Assembly: GCA_035582835.1 (NCBI GenBank)
Contig: JAYKAV010002475.1
Span: 213,997-277,996 of the forward strand
DNA: 64,000 nt
Direction: 5' to 3'
From: Phoebastria nigripes
Lineage: Eukaryota > Chordata > Aves > Procellariiformes > Diomedeidae
A model generated the notes under the pieces. The model was not told the DNA's origin, searched no databases, and was given only the letters and a program-made list of their open reading frames with translations. Each line of letters opens with the position of its first letter. Positions within the stretch are counted from its first letter, which is position 1. The position numbers were made by a program, and so were the translations under genes. Below are positions 23,226 through 33,580 of the stretch, piece after piece.

Positions 23226-24333
23226 ATGGTGACCAGCAAAAAAGAGTGTCCTCCTGCTTCTCCTGAGCTTCTAGCACCTGGCAGAACCAATGCAGCCTCA
23301 CAGACAGAACTCCCGTCCAAGCATGCAACTGCCCAGGTTTCCGGCTGTGGGATGTGCCAAGGGATATTACTGGAGGTGGAGAGTGATTGCAAGCAAGCCT
23401 GTGGGACGTGTGACCAGATAGATGAACTGCTCTGCTTGGTGGCCGTGCTGCAGGAGGAGGTAGGCAGACTGAGGAGTATTCGAGAGTCTGAGAAGGAGAT
23501 TGATCAATGGAGCCGTACTCCGCCATCTCTGATGCATGCAAGCCAACTCAGTGTGGCCACTATGGAGGCAGGTCCAGGATCTGTTTTGTGCCAGGAAGAA
23601 GGCAGTGTTAAAGGGATAAGGAGGGGTGAAAGAAGGTTACAGCACAGAGCTGTAAGAGAAACCTCTCCTTATCCTCTAAGATACCCTTACAGAATAGGTA
23701 CGAGGCCCTGGGTATGGTGGATGAAGCGTATAATGAGATAGAGGAGGAATTTATGCAAGCAGTCTTGCCAAGGTCAGAGAGACCAATCGCTTGCAACAAA
23801 ACCTGCATTAAGACCAGTGCCAAGAAGAAACAACGGTGAGTTGTGGTCGTTGGCGATTCCCTCCTGTGTGGAATGGAAGCATCCGTTTACAGACCAGACC
23901 CTCTTTTCAGGGAAGTTTGCTGCCTCCCTGAGGCCCAAATTAGGGACATCACCACAAGACTGAAAAGCTTAGTACAACCTTCAGACTACTATCCATTCCT
24001 GCTCTTTCACGTGGGTACTAATGATGTCACAACAAAAAGTCTGAGGTTGATCAAAAGAGAATGGGAAGAATGCTAAAAAATTCAGGAGCACAGGTAGTGT
24101 TTTCCTTGATGCTCCCAGTAATGAGGGGAAACTTTGGAAGAAATAAGCGAGCCCAGGATATCAATACCTGGTTCCAGGACTGGTGCCTCTGTCAAAACCT
24201 TCATTTTTTAAGGCATGGACGAGCCTTCAAGACACAAGGTATGCTGGGGCCTGATGGGATCCATGTGTCCTGAGAGGGAAAACGCATCTTTGGGCATAAG
24301 CTGACAGGACTGATCAAGAGAGCTTTAAACTAG
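23226..24333 (+). pseudogene. CR1 ORF1, GDSL/SGNH esterase-type, inactivated
   Basis: CR1 ORF1p is an RNA-binding accessory protein of the retrotransposon. The start is taken at the ATG at 23226 because the upstream codons of the open frame belong to the older CR1. The N-terminal part has a Cys pattern ('CGMCQ' near 23346 and 'CGTCDQID' near 23406), then a Leu/Glu-rich segment ('LQEEVGRLRSIRESEKEI') that should form a coiled coil. An SGNH esterase domain follows: block I 'VVVGDSLL' near 23846 (catalytic Ser), block III-like 'HVGTNDV' near 24009, and block V 'GPDGIHVS' near 24249 (Asp and His). The reading frame shifts near 23697, has a TGA at 23837-23839 where a Trp is expected, and shifts again near 24060. 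The frame ends with TAG at 24331-24333, six bases before ORF2. Confidence 0.88.
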
Positions 24334-24338
24334 AATCG

Positions 24339-27217
24339 ATGGGAGAAGGGGATACCAACAGTATTGCAGCAGGTAAGCCAAAGGTTGGTATGGCATTCCC
24401 TGAGCGTGGCAATGCTAGTGGGAACATTTACACTGCTCCTGGGAGCACGGAGGGCTCAGGAGCATATCTGAAATGCTTGTACACCAACGCACGCAGTATG
24501 AGAAACAAACAGGATGAACTGGAAGTGTTGGTTAGTACTCAGGGCTATGATATCATTGGTACTAGCGAGACTTGGTGGAATGAGTCCCACGACTGGAGTG
24601 CTGGGATGGAGGGCTACAGGCTGTTTAGGAGGGATAGGCAGGGCAGGCAAGGTGGAGGTGTCATGCTATATATAAGGGAGAGGTTTGATTGTACAGTTAG
24701 TGATGATGTAGTTGAGACCCTCTGGGTGAGGATTAGGGGGATGGAACACAAAGGAGATGTTGTAATGGGTGTCTACTACCAATTGCCCAGCCAGGATGTA
24801 AGCACTTATGAATTATTCTATAGGCAATTAGGAGAAATTTCTGGATCAGTAGCCCTTATCCTTATGGGAGACTTCAACTTCCCAGACATCAACTGAGAAT
24901 ATCACACTATTGTGATGAGCAGGTCTTGGAAGTTCTTGAAGTTTGTAGGAGATAATTTCTTGTTACAAGTACTCAGTGTGCCAACTGGGAAAGACGCCCT
25001 CCTAGACTTGCTATTTGTGAATAGAGAAGGACTCGTGGGAGATGTGATGGTAGGTGGCTGTCTTGGCCACAGTGATCATGAAGTGAGTAAGTTTAAAATT
25101 TTCAGTGTAATGAGAAAAAAGGGCAGCAGAGTTGCTACCCTGAACTTCAGGAGAGCAAACTTTAGCCTATTGAGGTAGCTATTTATCAGAGTACCCTGGG
25201 AATCTGCTTTTGAGGTCTTAGGAGTCCACAAGTGCTGGTCAGTCTTTAAGAACCACCTTTTAGAAGCACAGGAGCAGGCAATTCCACTATGCTGTAAGTC
25301 AAGCAAGCAGGGCAGAAGACCAGCTTGGCTGAACAGGGAACTCCTCATGGAGCTCAAGAGGAAAAAGAAATTGTATGATCTCTGGAAGCAAGGTCAGGCT
25401 TCGCAGGAAGATTACAGAGCTGTGGTTAGTATATGCAGAGAAAAGACATGGAACACCAAAGATCAATTGGAGTTGAAACTGGGCAGTGTTGTTTCAGATA
25501 ACAAGAAGGGCTTTTTTAAGTATGTTAATAGCAAGAGGAGATCTAAAGAAAACATTGGACCAGTACTTGTTGAAGATGATCATCTAATAGGGATGAAGAA
25601 AAAGTGGAGGCATTCAATGCTTTTTTTTTGCCTCAGTCTTTAATAATACTGACAGACCTTGGGCTGCCCAGTCCCCTGAGTCAGAAGACCACGAGTGTGG
25701 GAACAGTGACTTTCCGTTTATGGACACTGAAATTGTAAGGGACCAGGTGTACCAGCTGAATGTTCACAAGTCCATGGGGCCTGATGGGATTCATCCCAGA
25801 GTACTGAAAGAGCTAGCAGATGCTATGGCAGGACCCCTCTCGATCAACTACCAAAGGCCTTGGGAGTCTGGAGAAGTCCCTGCTGACTGGAAGCTAGACA
25901 ATATTATTCCAATTTACAAGAAGGGCATGAGGGAAGACCCAGGAAACTACAGACCTGTTAGTCTAACCTCAGTTCCTGGAAAAATTATGGAGAAGATCAC
26001 ACTGGGTACTATTGAAAGGCATTTAAAGAATAATACAATCATCAGGCACAGTCAACATGGGTTAACAAAGGGAAAGTCCTGTTTAACTAATTTGATATCC
26101 TTCTATGATAAGATCACCTGCCCAGTGGATGAAGGAAAGGCAGTGGATGTATTTTTTTTGGATTTTAGTAAGGTTTTTGATACTGTCCCTCACAGCATCT
26201 TTCTGGACAAGTTGTCCAACTGTGGGATGAGCGGGTTCACAGTGTGCTGGGTGAAGAACTGGCTAAACAGCAGGGCTTAAAGGGTTGTAGTGAATGCGGC
26301 TACATATAGCTGGCAATTGGTCACCAGTGGTGTTCCTCAGGGTTCAATCCTAGGGCCAGTCCTGTTCAATATATTTATCAATGATCCGGATGCAGGAGTT
26401 GAATGGCACTGTTAGCAAGTTTGCTGATGATACCAAACTGGGAGGTGCTGTTGACTCTCTTGAGGGACAAGAGGCCTCGCAGAGGGATCTAGTTGGATTG
26501 GAGCATTGGTAATGATTAATGGGATGAAATTTAATAAGTCGAAATGTCAGATTCTGCACCTGGGTTGGAGTAATTCCAGACACAAGTCTAAACTGGGAGA
26601 GGAGTAACTGGAGAGCAACCTTGCAGAAAGGGATCTGGAGGTGCTGGTTGACAGCAGGCTCAGTATGAGTCAGAAGTGTGCCCTCGCAGCCAAGAGGGCA
26701 AACCNCATCCTGGGGTGCATCAAACACAGCATAACCAGCCAGTCAAGAGAGGCGATTATCCTGCTGTATTCAGCGTTGGTGCGGCCTCACCTTGAGTACT
26801 GTGTGCAGCTCTGGGCCCCACAATTTGAGAAGGATGTGAAGGTCCTCAAATGCATCCAGAGGAGGGCAACAAAGCTGGTGAAAGGGCTGGAAGGCATGTC
26901 CTATGAGGGGTGGCTAAGGATTTTGGGCTTCTCTACTTTGGAGAAAAGAGGCTGAGGGGNGACCTCGTTGCTCTCTACAGCTTTCTGAGAAGGGGAAGTG
27001 GAGAGGGAGGTGCTGATCTCTTCTCCCTGAGATCCTGTGATAGGACGTGTGGGAATGGTTCAAAGCTGCACCAGGGGAGGTTTAGACTGGACATTAGGAA
27101 GCATTTCTTTACCGAGAGGGTGGTCAAACACTGGAACAGGCTAGAGAGGTGGTCGATGCCCCAAGCCTGTCAGTGTTTAAGAGGCATTTGGGCAATGCCC
27201 TTAACAACATGCTTTAA
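24339..27217 (+). pseudogene. CR1 ORF2, APE endonuclease plus reverse transcriptase, inactivated
   Basis: ORF2p nicks DNA and primes reverse transcription from it. The start is the ATG at 24339, just after the ORF1 stop. The endonuclease motifs are visible in order: 'YTNARSM' near 24480, 'TSETWW' near 24561, 'MGDFNFPDIN' near 24867, and 'GHSDHE' near 25066. RT motifs: '[19 protein letters not shown]' near 25915, motif A 'FLDFSKVFDTV' near 26155, motif B 'SGVPQGS' near 26325, and motif C FADD at 26420-26431. The C-terminal block '[20 protein letters not shown]' lies near 26770, and the expected end is TAA at 27215-27217. Breaks: in-frame stops at 24894, 25176, 26278 and 26605, and frame shifts near 25590, 26400, 26508, 26950 and 27140. 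Catalytic residues are otherwise kept, so decay is recent relative to the CR1s at 1300 and 18281. Confidence 0.93.
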
Positions 27218-27284
27218 CTTTTGGTCAGCCCTGAATTGATCAGGCAGTTTGACTAGGTGATCATTGTAGGTCCCTTCTAACTGA

Positions 27285-27302
27285 AATATTCTATTCTATT
27301 CT
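27285..27302 (+). repeat. Short (ATTCT)n tail of CR1
   Basis: About three ATTCT units closing the plus-strand CR1, the same pentamer as the expanded tail at 14699-14779. Confidence 0.9.
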
Positions 27303-27410
27303 AGCAAAAGCCAGCACAGATTTACCAAGTGTAAACTGTGCTTGACCAAACTGATTGCTTCGCAATATAACAACACATTTGGTGGATGAAGTGAGAGCTG
27401 TGAAATCCAG
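27303..27410 (+). mobile_element. Older CR1 RT fragment, 3' part, after the insertion
   Basis: Resumes the host CR1: 'agccagcacagatttacc' reads SQHRFT, then 'CLTKLIAS'. After a frame change comes 'LVDEVRAV', matching the RT stretch SQHGFTKGKSCLTNLI...VDEGKAV of intact copies. Similarity fades after about 27410. Together with 22960-23170 this is one old, 3'-eroded CR1. Confidence 0.85.
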
Positions 27411-28112
27411 CACACAATCCATCCATTTCTCAAGCATCTCAATAAAAGTGAATAACATTAACGATGAAATACAAAACTGTGCATTTCTTAAGTATCTGTT
27501 CCAATTATATATACACTGAGATTCACAGCTTCCATACCACTGTATATCTGAAGGGACAGAGATGTGTATGAAGATATGCTTATGTGGAAAAACACAGTGG
27601 GAAAAAATTGTCATTCATTATATCGATAACATTAAAATATTCAGTAATTTTATTATGTCTTCTTGACCACATGCTACATCTGTTGTTCAAACTAAAAGAA
27701 CACCAAACAGATACGAAGAGAAATCATTATCATATTACAGCTCTCAGCTGTATTACAACACAATGACTGGATTTCTACAGAGGGCATAATTTTTCACAAG
27801 CTCACTGCCTTAAAACAACTTTATAGTAAGCTTGTCTGCTATGCTAGCACTGTGGACAGGACAGCAATGTTCAGAAAATCACAGCTGACATAAAAGTTTC
27901 AGATCGTTATCCATCGACATTCCTTGCCATACAGGGTATACAACTTATGAATCAGTGATCAGTTATAATAAAGGCAGACAAGAAGAATGATTAATAGTAT
28001 ATAGTTAGTTCCTTAATGCTGTATACTAACATTGGTTAGAGAGGCACTGCACATCTGACAAATTTCTAACCTTTCATTTACAGTGTAACTATCTAGAAGA
28101 ACTAAACTATGT

Positions 28113-28148
28113 TATGTACTAATGTTATTTTATGTATTAATGCTATTT
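28113..28148. repeat. 18-bp tandem duplication
   Basis: Two adjacent units 'tatgtactaatgttattt' and 'tatgtattaatgctattt' with two mismatches. Confidence 0.85.
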
Positions 28149-30512
28149 TCTTGAAGGTAAATGGCACATCTTTATTTCTTCAGAAAAATAACTGTGATCT
28201 AAACACTAAAAAATTTCAATAACACTTCTGTCCTCTAGCTGGTCAAAGAATTCATTCATTATAAACAATTAAAATAATCCTATAAAATTAATATGATGTA
28301 ATTTCCTAACAGCTGAAAAGCTGAAAGCTCCTTCTACTATGGAGCAAAGAACCAAATTCTTCATCTTAAACACAAGAAGTTAATGTAATTCCATGGAATG
28401 CAAGGTCTTCATTATTCCATGAACACTCTGCAGTTGCAAGCTGACACAATTAGTAAACTCACTCTCTCAGAAGTCTTTTTCTACTCTTTCCTTCAGTGCA
28501 AGCTTTAGTGGAAGTTATTCATATACATAAATCCCCTTAAGGACAGACAAATTTAATTCAATAGGTCTACAGATTTGACCATGAATAGCTATCTAGAGCA
28601 GAACTGAACTAGAACTTTTTTCCAACCATTGTACTGTTTTTGAGTTTCAAAACATTTTTTCTACAGGGAGCATTCCAAAAGTGACTGAAGACTTTGTCAG
28701 AAACCCAACAATCTTTCCAAAAGAAGAGAACAGGTAAATCTAAATGTGTCTTCCTGATATGTTTAGACTGGAAAGACAAATAGGTGGAATGTGGAAGAGA
28801 GAATTAAATCTCTCCAAAGTGCTTCAACCATAAACTCTCTTTGTTGTATATGCCCTCACAAGTTGCATTTTGCAACTAATTAATATTTTCTTATGAGAAA
28901 TTATTCTAATGGTAAATTTCCAAAGCGCTCTAGGCTGCAATTCCTCAAGGCAGAGGACCACAGGAGACATATGACAATTAACTAAATATTGAATCATCAG
29001 CAGAGGTTAGGGGGTAGAAATCTCTTCTCTTTTATTACTCCTAACTTGAAATTTGAAAACAAACTTATGCAGCAGCAACACCATGAGATTTTTCTCCCAC
29101 ACTTAGACTGCTGTAGGGAAACAAACTGGGTGCACATTTTCCATTCCAGTGAAGCAAGTAACTCCTTTCTCTCAGAATCTCTTTTTCTTCTTAAATTCTT
29201 ATGTTTTCTTTCAATGTACTTCATCTTTTCCTATGCCCTTTCTTGGCTTCTCTCCTCCTCTTGTTTCCTAGAACTCAGTTTCCCTTTCTCTTAGCCTCCA
29301 ACTCTACACATTTCAGTCTCAGCAAACCTATGAACACTTTCACTACCTTCTTGCCAATCAGCCCAGCAATTTGTTTTTCTCTTTTCTGTTAGGGATGCAG
29401 TTGGCTCAAAGTTATTTTTGCCTATATTTTGCACTTGTTATCAGTTGGGAACAGAAGGAAACATCACTTTGGCTCCTGAATGAAAGCAGCAGATAAGCGT
29501 GAAGCTTTGGGCTGTCTGCTACTTCTGTTAGCCAATACAGGAGCACTGTGCATGATTGTCTCTCTCTTCTATTATGTATGCTGAAATTCCCTGCCAGGAG
29601 GGCTAAACATTTACATTTTCTCAGAAAACGGGCCGAGAAAGCCAGATGCCAATATATAGTTGACAATATTAGAAAAAGGTTAAGCTTCAGCATTGACATT
29701 TACATATATGCTTCTGGCCACAATGAATTCCAGTGTATTAAATTCAGACTTACTATGCTGCTGCACAAAGACACAAGGTAGTCACTAAAGAAAGGCTTGT
29801 GAGGAGAAGTAAGATCTCTTATTAGATCTGTTGATAGAACTGGAAAAAAATGACAAGATGCTGGCACAAAAGTCCTTGTTCAGGTCAAAAGAATATAGGG
29901 AAGAAGAATTCAGGTATGCCAGAAGTCACATGGGACACTGATATTATAGCTTGTTTGAAAATTACTTATTAAAATCACAAGACATAATCTGAAATCTTGC
30001 CTCAGCCATCACAGAAAAAATACACCAATGATGACTCCCAACTAAGGAATGTTTACCTGATACTCATGATTTCTGAAGATGGGAAAATACTCCCCAAGTT
30101 CTTCCCAGTAATATAAATTAAATTAAAAGGAAAATGATTTGTAAAAATGAAATTATATTCTTGCAGCTTCTATAAATAGTGGCAATAACACTGAGTTCAC
30201 ACAGTAACACAGTAAGCCTTTGCTGATTTCTTTGGACAGAAGAGGTGGCTATATGTGATGTTGATGACTTCCCTTTAAAAAAATGAAACCCCTTTTCTAT
30301 TTCTCTTCATTTACACATGTAAGATATGACCCTACATTATACAGTTTGTCTGTTTTAACAACTCATCCACATTTACAGTTACATAAGCCTTTCTAACTTT
30401 TAAGACTTCATTTACTCTGCATCTTTTACCTGTGTTTGTGATCTCCAGATATGCTTATGTGGAGACACTTCATGTTTCTATTCTCTTTTATTACGCATAA
30501 GCAAACAATATC

Positions 30513-30558
30513 AAATTAATAGAATGAATAACATGAAATTAATAAAACAAATAATACG
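30513..30558. repeat. 23-bp imperfect tandem duplication
   Basis: Two adjacent AT-rich units each beginning 'aaattaata'. They differ at several positions. Confidence 0.7.
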
Positions 30559-30747
30559 AACACACATCTTATTTTTAATTACTATCCCTGAAAGTGATAC
30601 CCTTTAAGAGTAATTTTTTTCTTTCCCAGTGATGGAATATTTATTACTTTTTATGTATTTGAGAGCTTCATTTCTCTCTTTAGTTAAAAATATCAAAATA
30701 TTTGCCATTGGATCATTTCCTACAGACATAGTAATACAATTTAAAAC

Positions 30748-30797
30748 CAAAACAAAACAAAACAAAACAAAAACCCAAAAGAGAAGAAAAAAAAGAA
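30748..30797. repeat. (AAAAC)n A-rich tract
   Basis: Repeated AAAAC units followed by purine-rich A/G sequence. The open minus-strand frames over it are low-complexity Phe/Leu artefacts. Confidence 0.85.
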
Positions 30798-32114
30798 ACA
30801 CATGCTCTCAAATGAAGCCTTTTTAGTTCTTAAAGGTTTGTGTAGATTAAGTTTACAAGTTTTTATCAATAATGTTGTAACTACACCACAAACATTGCAC
30901 TGAACAATTACAGAAGTAAGCAAAATATTAAAATACACTTAATTTCTGTCAGGACTTGAGCACCATGGTCCTGTTTCTACGTGTACAATGTATCTTTTTA
31001 ACCGGCAATACTGAAAGAAAAAAAAAAAAAAAGAATTTCACTTATCTTATTATCTTTATATGTAACATGCATTTCAGAATTTTTGTTGATAGCATCAGCA
31101 TGAGATATTTGCATTACAGAACATGGTAATCCCTGACAGGCTTTTCTATTACCAGCCACTGTTCCTTTGTAAAATATTATATTTATGAGCAGAAAGTCAT
31201 ATACCATGTTCTCTCTTCTCTTTGTGGAAAGAATCATAAGGAATCTCTTTTACAGTAACATGTCTTTGAGAGAGCATGAGATTATTAGTCTCCTGCATCC
31301 CTCAAAGATGTAAGCTCTGTATCCTACTGCATATTTTACTGACCTCTCAAAACAAATTTTCCAAGTTTTCTTGACCTAACAAGAAGGTTCTCATCAACTG
31401 CAATAGCTTTTAGATAAGATCGCAAGTCCTCAACCCACAAGAGATGCCATGCTTGAGATTGGAAGAAACTTGACAAAAAGATGAGATTTCAGCCAGGGCT
31501 ATACAGAGAGAGCAAATCTCTCACACATCCTCACAGATTGCAAGATGTTAATAAATATCTTGATCCTGTCTTCAGAACTTAAAGTGACTGAGATCCTCAA
31601 TTTCTGCTTTATGCCAGAAAAAATGGCTTTCTTATGTAAAAATAAAAGCAAAGGCATCTTCTAAAACACTGTGTTGAATTGTAAGAGCTGATTTCTGAGC
31701 ACAGCTTCTCACTTCTCTGCCTGTTCCCAAATTTTAATAGTTTATTTACTGCTTGAAATCATAATCAACTAGGATTTTATAGAGAAAGATGTTGATCATG
31801 TTTTTCAACATTTTTGTCATAATAATGTAAAAATAGTCATAATCATAAAAATTTCTCTGCCTGCTTTATTTTATAAGGTCATGTTTGCATAATCCATTTA
31901 ATTCCTTTCAAACTTCATAGAGTAACTTTACTTTGGATATAATCCATCTAATTCAAATTTGGGCTCAGGGTGATTGTTTGTTTTACTTTTGTTTTGGTTT
32001 TTTGACTGGATGGAAGATGACTTAAAGTTTATAATGGAAATCTGGTAAATCCTTTGGAATGAAGAAACTCTTCATTCTAACCAGTATTTTTTTTCTGTAT
32101 GGGGAAGTATACTA

Positions 32115-33145
32115 GATTTATGTGGCAAGATTGAGTGGAGGAAGGGACCTGCAGGGGTGGTTTCTGTGAGGACAGGGGCTTCCACCATATGAGACAGAGC
32201 GAGTTCCAGTCAGCTCCAAAACAGACCCACAGCAGGACACAGCTGAGCCCATCAGCCAAGATGATTCTGTAATAACATATTTAAGAATGGGCAAAATACA
32301 CTGTGTAGCAGCTGTGAGAGAGAGGAGTGAGAAAAATGTGAGAGAAACAGCCCTACAGATACCAAGGTCAGTGGAGAAGGAGGAGGAGGAGGTGCTCCAG
32401 GCACTGGAGCAGAGGTTCCTCTGCAGCCCATGGAGAACCACACTGGAGCAGAAATCCACACTGTAGGCCATAGAGGACACCACACCACATGAAGAAGACA
32501 TGCCCCTAAAGGAAGCTGCAGACTGTGGAGACCCCACACAGGAACCTGTGGAGACGAGCCCACATAAGAGCAAGTTTTCTGGCAGGACATGCAGCCCATG
32601 GGGGACTCACGCTGTAGCAGTCTGCTCCTGAAGGGCTGTACCCTGTGGAAAGGACCCATGCTGGAGCAGTTCTGGAAGGATTGCAGCCATGGAGCAGTTC
32701 ATGGAGGACTGTATACCATGGGAAGGACCCCATGCTGGAGCAGGGGAAAAGTGTGGGGAGGAACGAGAGGCAGAAATGAAGTGTTATGAACTGACCATAA
32801 CCCCCATTTCCCATCCCCTTGCACCGCTCAGGGTGGAAGGTGGTAGAAGAGTCAGGAGTGAAGTTAAGCCTGGGAAGAAGGTGGGAGTGGGAGGAAAATG
32901 GTTTTAGTTTTGTCTTTGTTTCTCACTATCCTAGTCTATTTTTATTTGGCAATAATTTAAATTAATTTTCTCCAAGTCAAGTCTGTTTTGCCTGTTGATG
33001 GCAATTGGTGAGTGATCTCCCTGTCTTTATCTCAACCCATGAGATTTTCCATCTTATTTTTTCCTCTGTTGTGTTGAGGAGGGGGAGTGAGAGAGTGGCT
33101 TGGTGGACATCTGGAAGTCAACCAAGGTTAACTCACCACCAAAAC
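32115..33145 (+). mobile_element. Solo LTR of an avian-type endogenous retrovirus (inferred)
   Basis: About 1 kb of GC-richer sequence in AT-rich DNA. It holds a TATA-like 'aacatatttaag' near 32273, repeated G/A-rich blocks with 'ctggagcag' (near 32403, 32442, 32661 and 32731), a conserved-looking 'tgaactgaccataaccccca' stretch near 32789, an AATAA-like site near 32951, and a 3' part with 'ggtgagtgatctccctgtc' and 'gggggagtgagagagtgg'. The whole matches my memory of an LTR family common in birds, for which I do not give a database name. No gag, pol or env is beside it, so it would be a solo LTR in plus orientation. The boundaries are approximate and no target duplication was found. Confidence 0.7.
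32273..32284 (+). promoter_or_regulatory. TATA-like box of the LTR
   Basis: 'aacatatttaag' about 160 bp into the LTR, at the position where a U3 promoter TATA box would lie. Inference from position and sequence only. Confidence 0.35.
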
Positions 33146-33482
33146 ATCTCATTTTTAGGAAAAGAAAATATGAGTTACCTTGTTCCTTAAGAAAAAGATG
33201 TAAATGGGGGATGTTAAGAAAAGTGAAGTACTTAGATTTCCTTGAGGTTCATCATGTTCTTATTTAACTAGAGCTATAAATTAATTAATTTATTCAACCT
33301 CACACTTACAGTGTTCTTTAAGAAGGTACAGATTTTCCACACTGTTTCTTTTTACCCTAAATGGATATTCAATAGTCAGAACTTTGCTGGGTTATTTCTT
33401 TTACCTAATTTTAACCAGGTGTTTTTCCAATGTGCTATAGTTCTGTCCCCATTAACAGTGTAGAGACATTAACAGACGACAA
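33146..33482. other. Spacer between LTR and second LTR-end copy
   Basis: AT-rich sequence with no retroviral primer-binding site or coding remnant recognised. Confidence 0.45.
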
Positions 33483-33580
33483 GATTTTCCACCCTTTTTT
33501 CTCCCCCTGTCCTGTTAAGGATGGGGAGTGAGAGAGCGGCTGGGTGGGGATCTGGCAGGTCTCCAAGGTCAACCACCACA
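33483..33580 (+). repeat. Second copy of the LTR 3' terminal ~95 bp
   Basis: 'gattttccaccctttt...' through 'gggagtgagagagcggct' to 'ccaaggtcaaccaccaca' repeats 33043-33139 in the same orientation, with roughly one mismatch in five. It may be the end of an independent, mostly deleted LTR or a local duplication. Some positions ('gagagcgg', 'gtcaaccaccaca') look closer to the family than the first copy does. Confidence 0.75.

Larger units (their letters stand above)
23171..27302 (+). mobile_element. Nearly full-length CR1 LINE (4.13 kb)
   Basis: A CR1 retrotransposon with a short leader, ORF1 (about 23226-24333), ORF2 (24339 to about 27217), a short 3' UTR ending 'ggtcccttctaactgaa', and an (ATTCT) tail of about three units. 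Its left junction is inside an older CR1 and its right junction resumes that older CR1, giving exact ends. The length is close to the roughly 4.5 kb of a complete CR1, so 5' truncation is small. Both ORFs are interrupted by several stops and frameshifts, so it is dead. Its 3' ~690 bp is almost identical to the copy at 14786-15475. Single N at 26705 and 26960. Confidence 0.95.
27411..32114. other. Unique AT-rich DNA, no gene seen
   Basis: No host exon or recognisable transposon. It contains two short imperfect tandem duplications (28113-28148 and 30513-30558) and A-rich tracts at 30748-30797 and 31018-31032. Frames around 28989-29392 and 29412-29781 are open on both strands and look random. 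29440-29760 has the uninterrupted, mixed-composition look of conserved non-coding DNA, but this cannot be tested here. Confidence 0.5.

Noticed and set aside
32077..32907. Several overlapping 60-150 codon frames on both strands
   Set aside because: They lie inside the inferred LTR, and high GC lowers the stop-codon frequency. LTR body, not genes.
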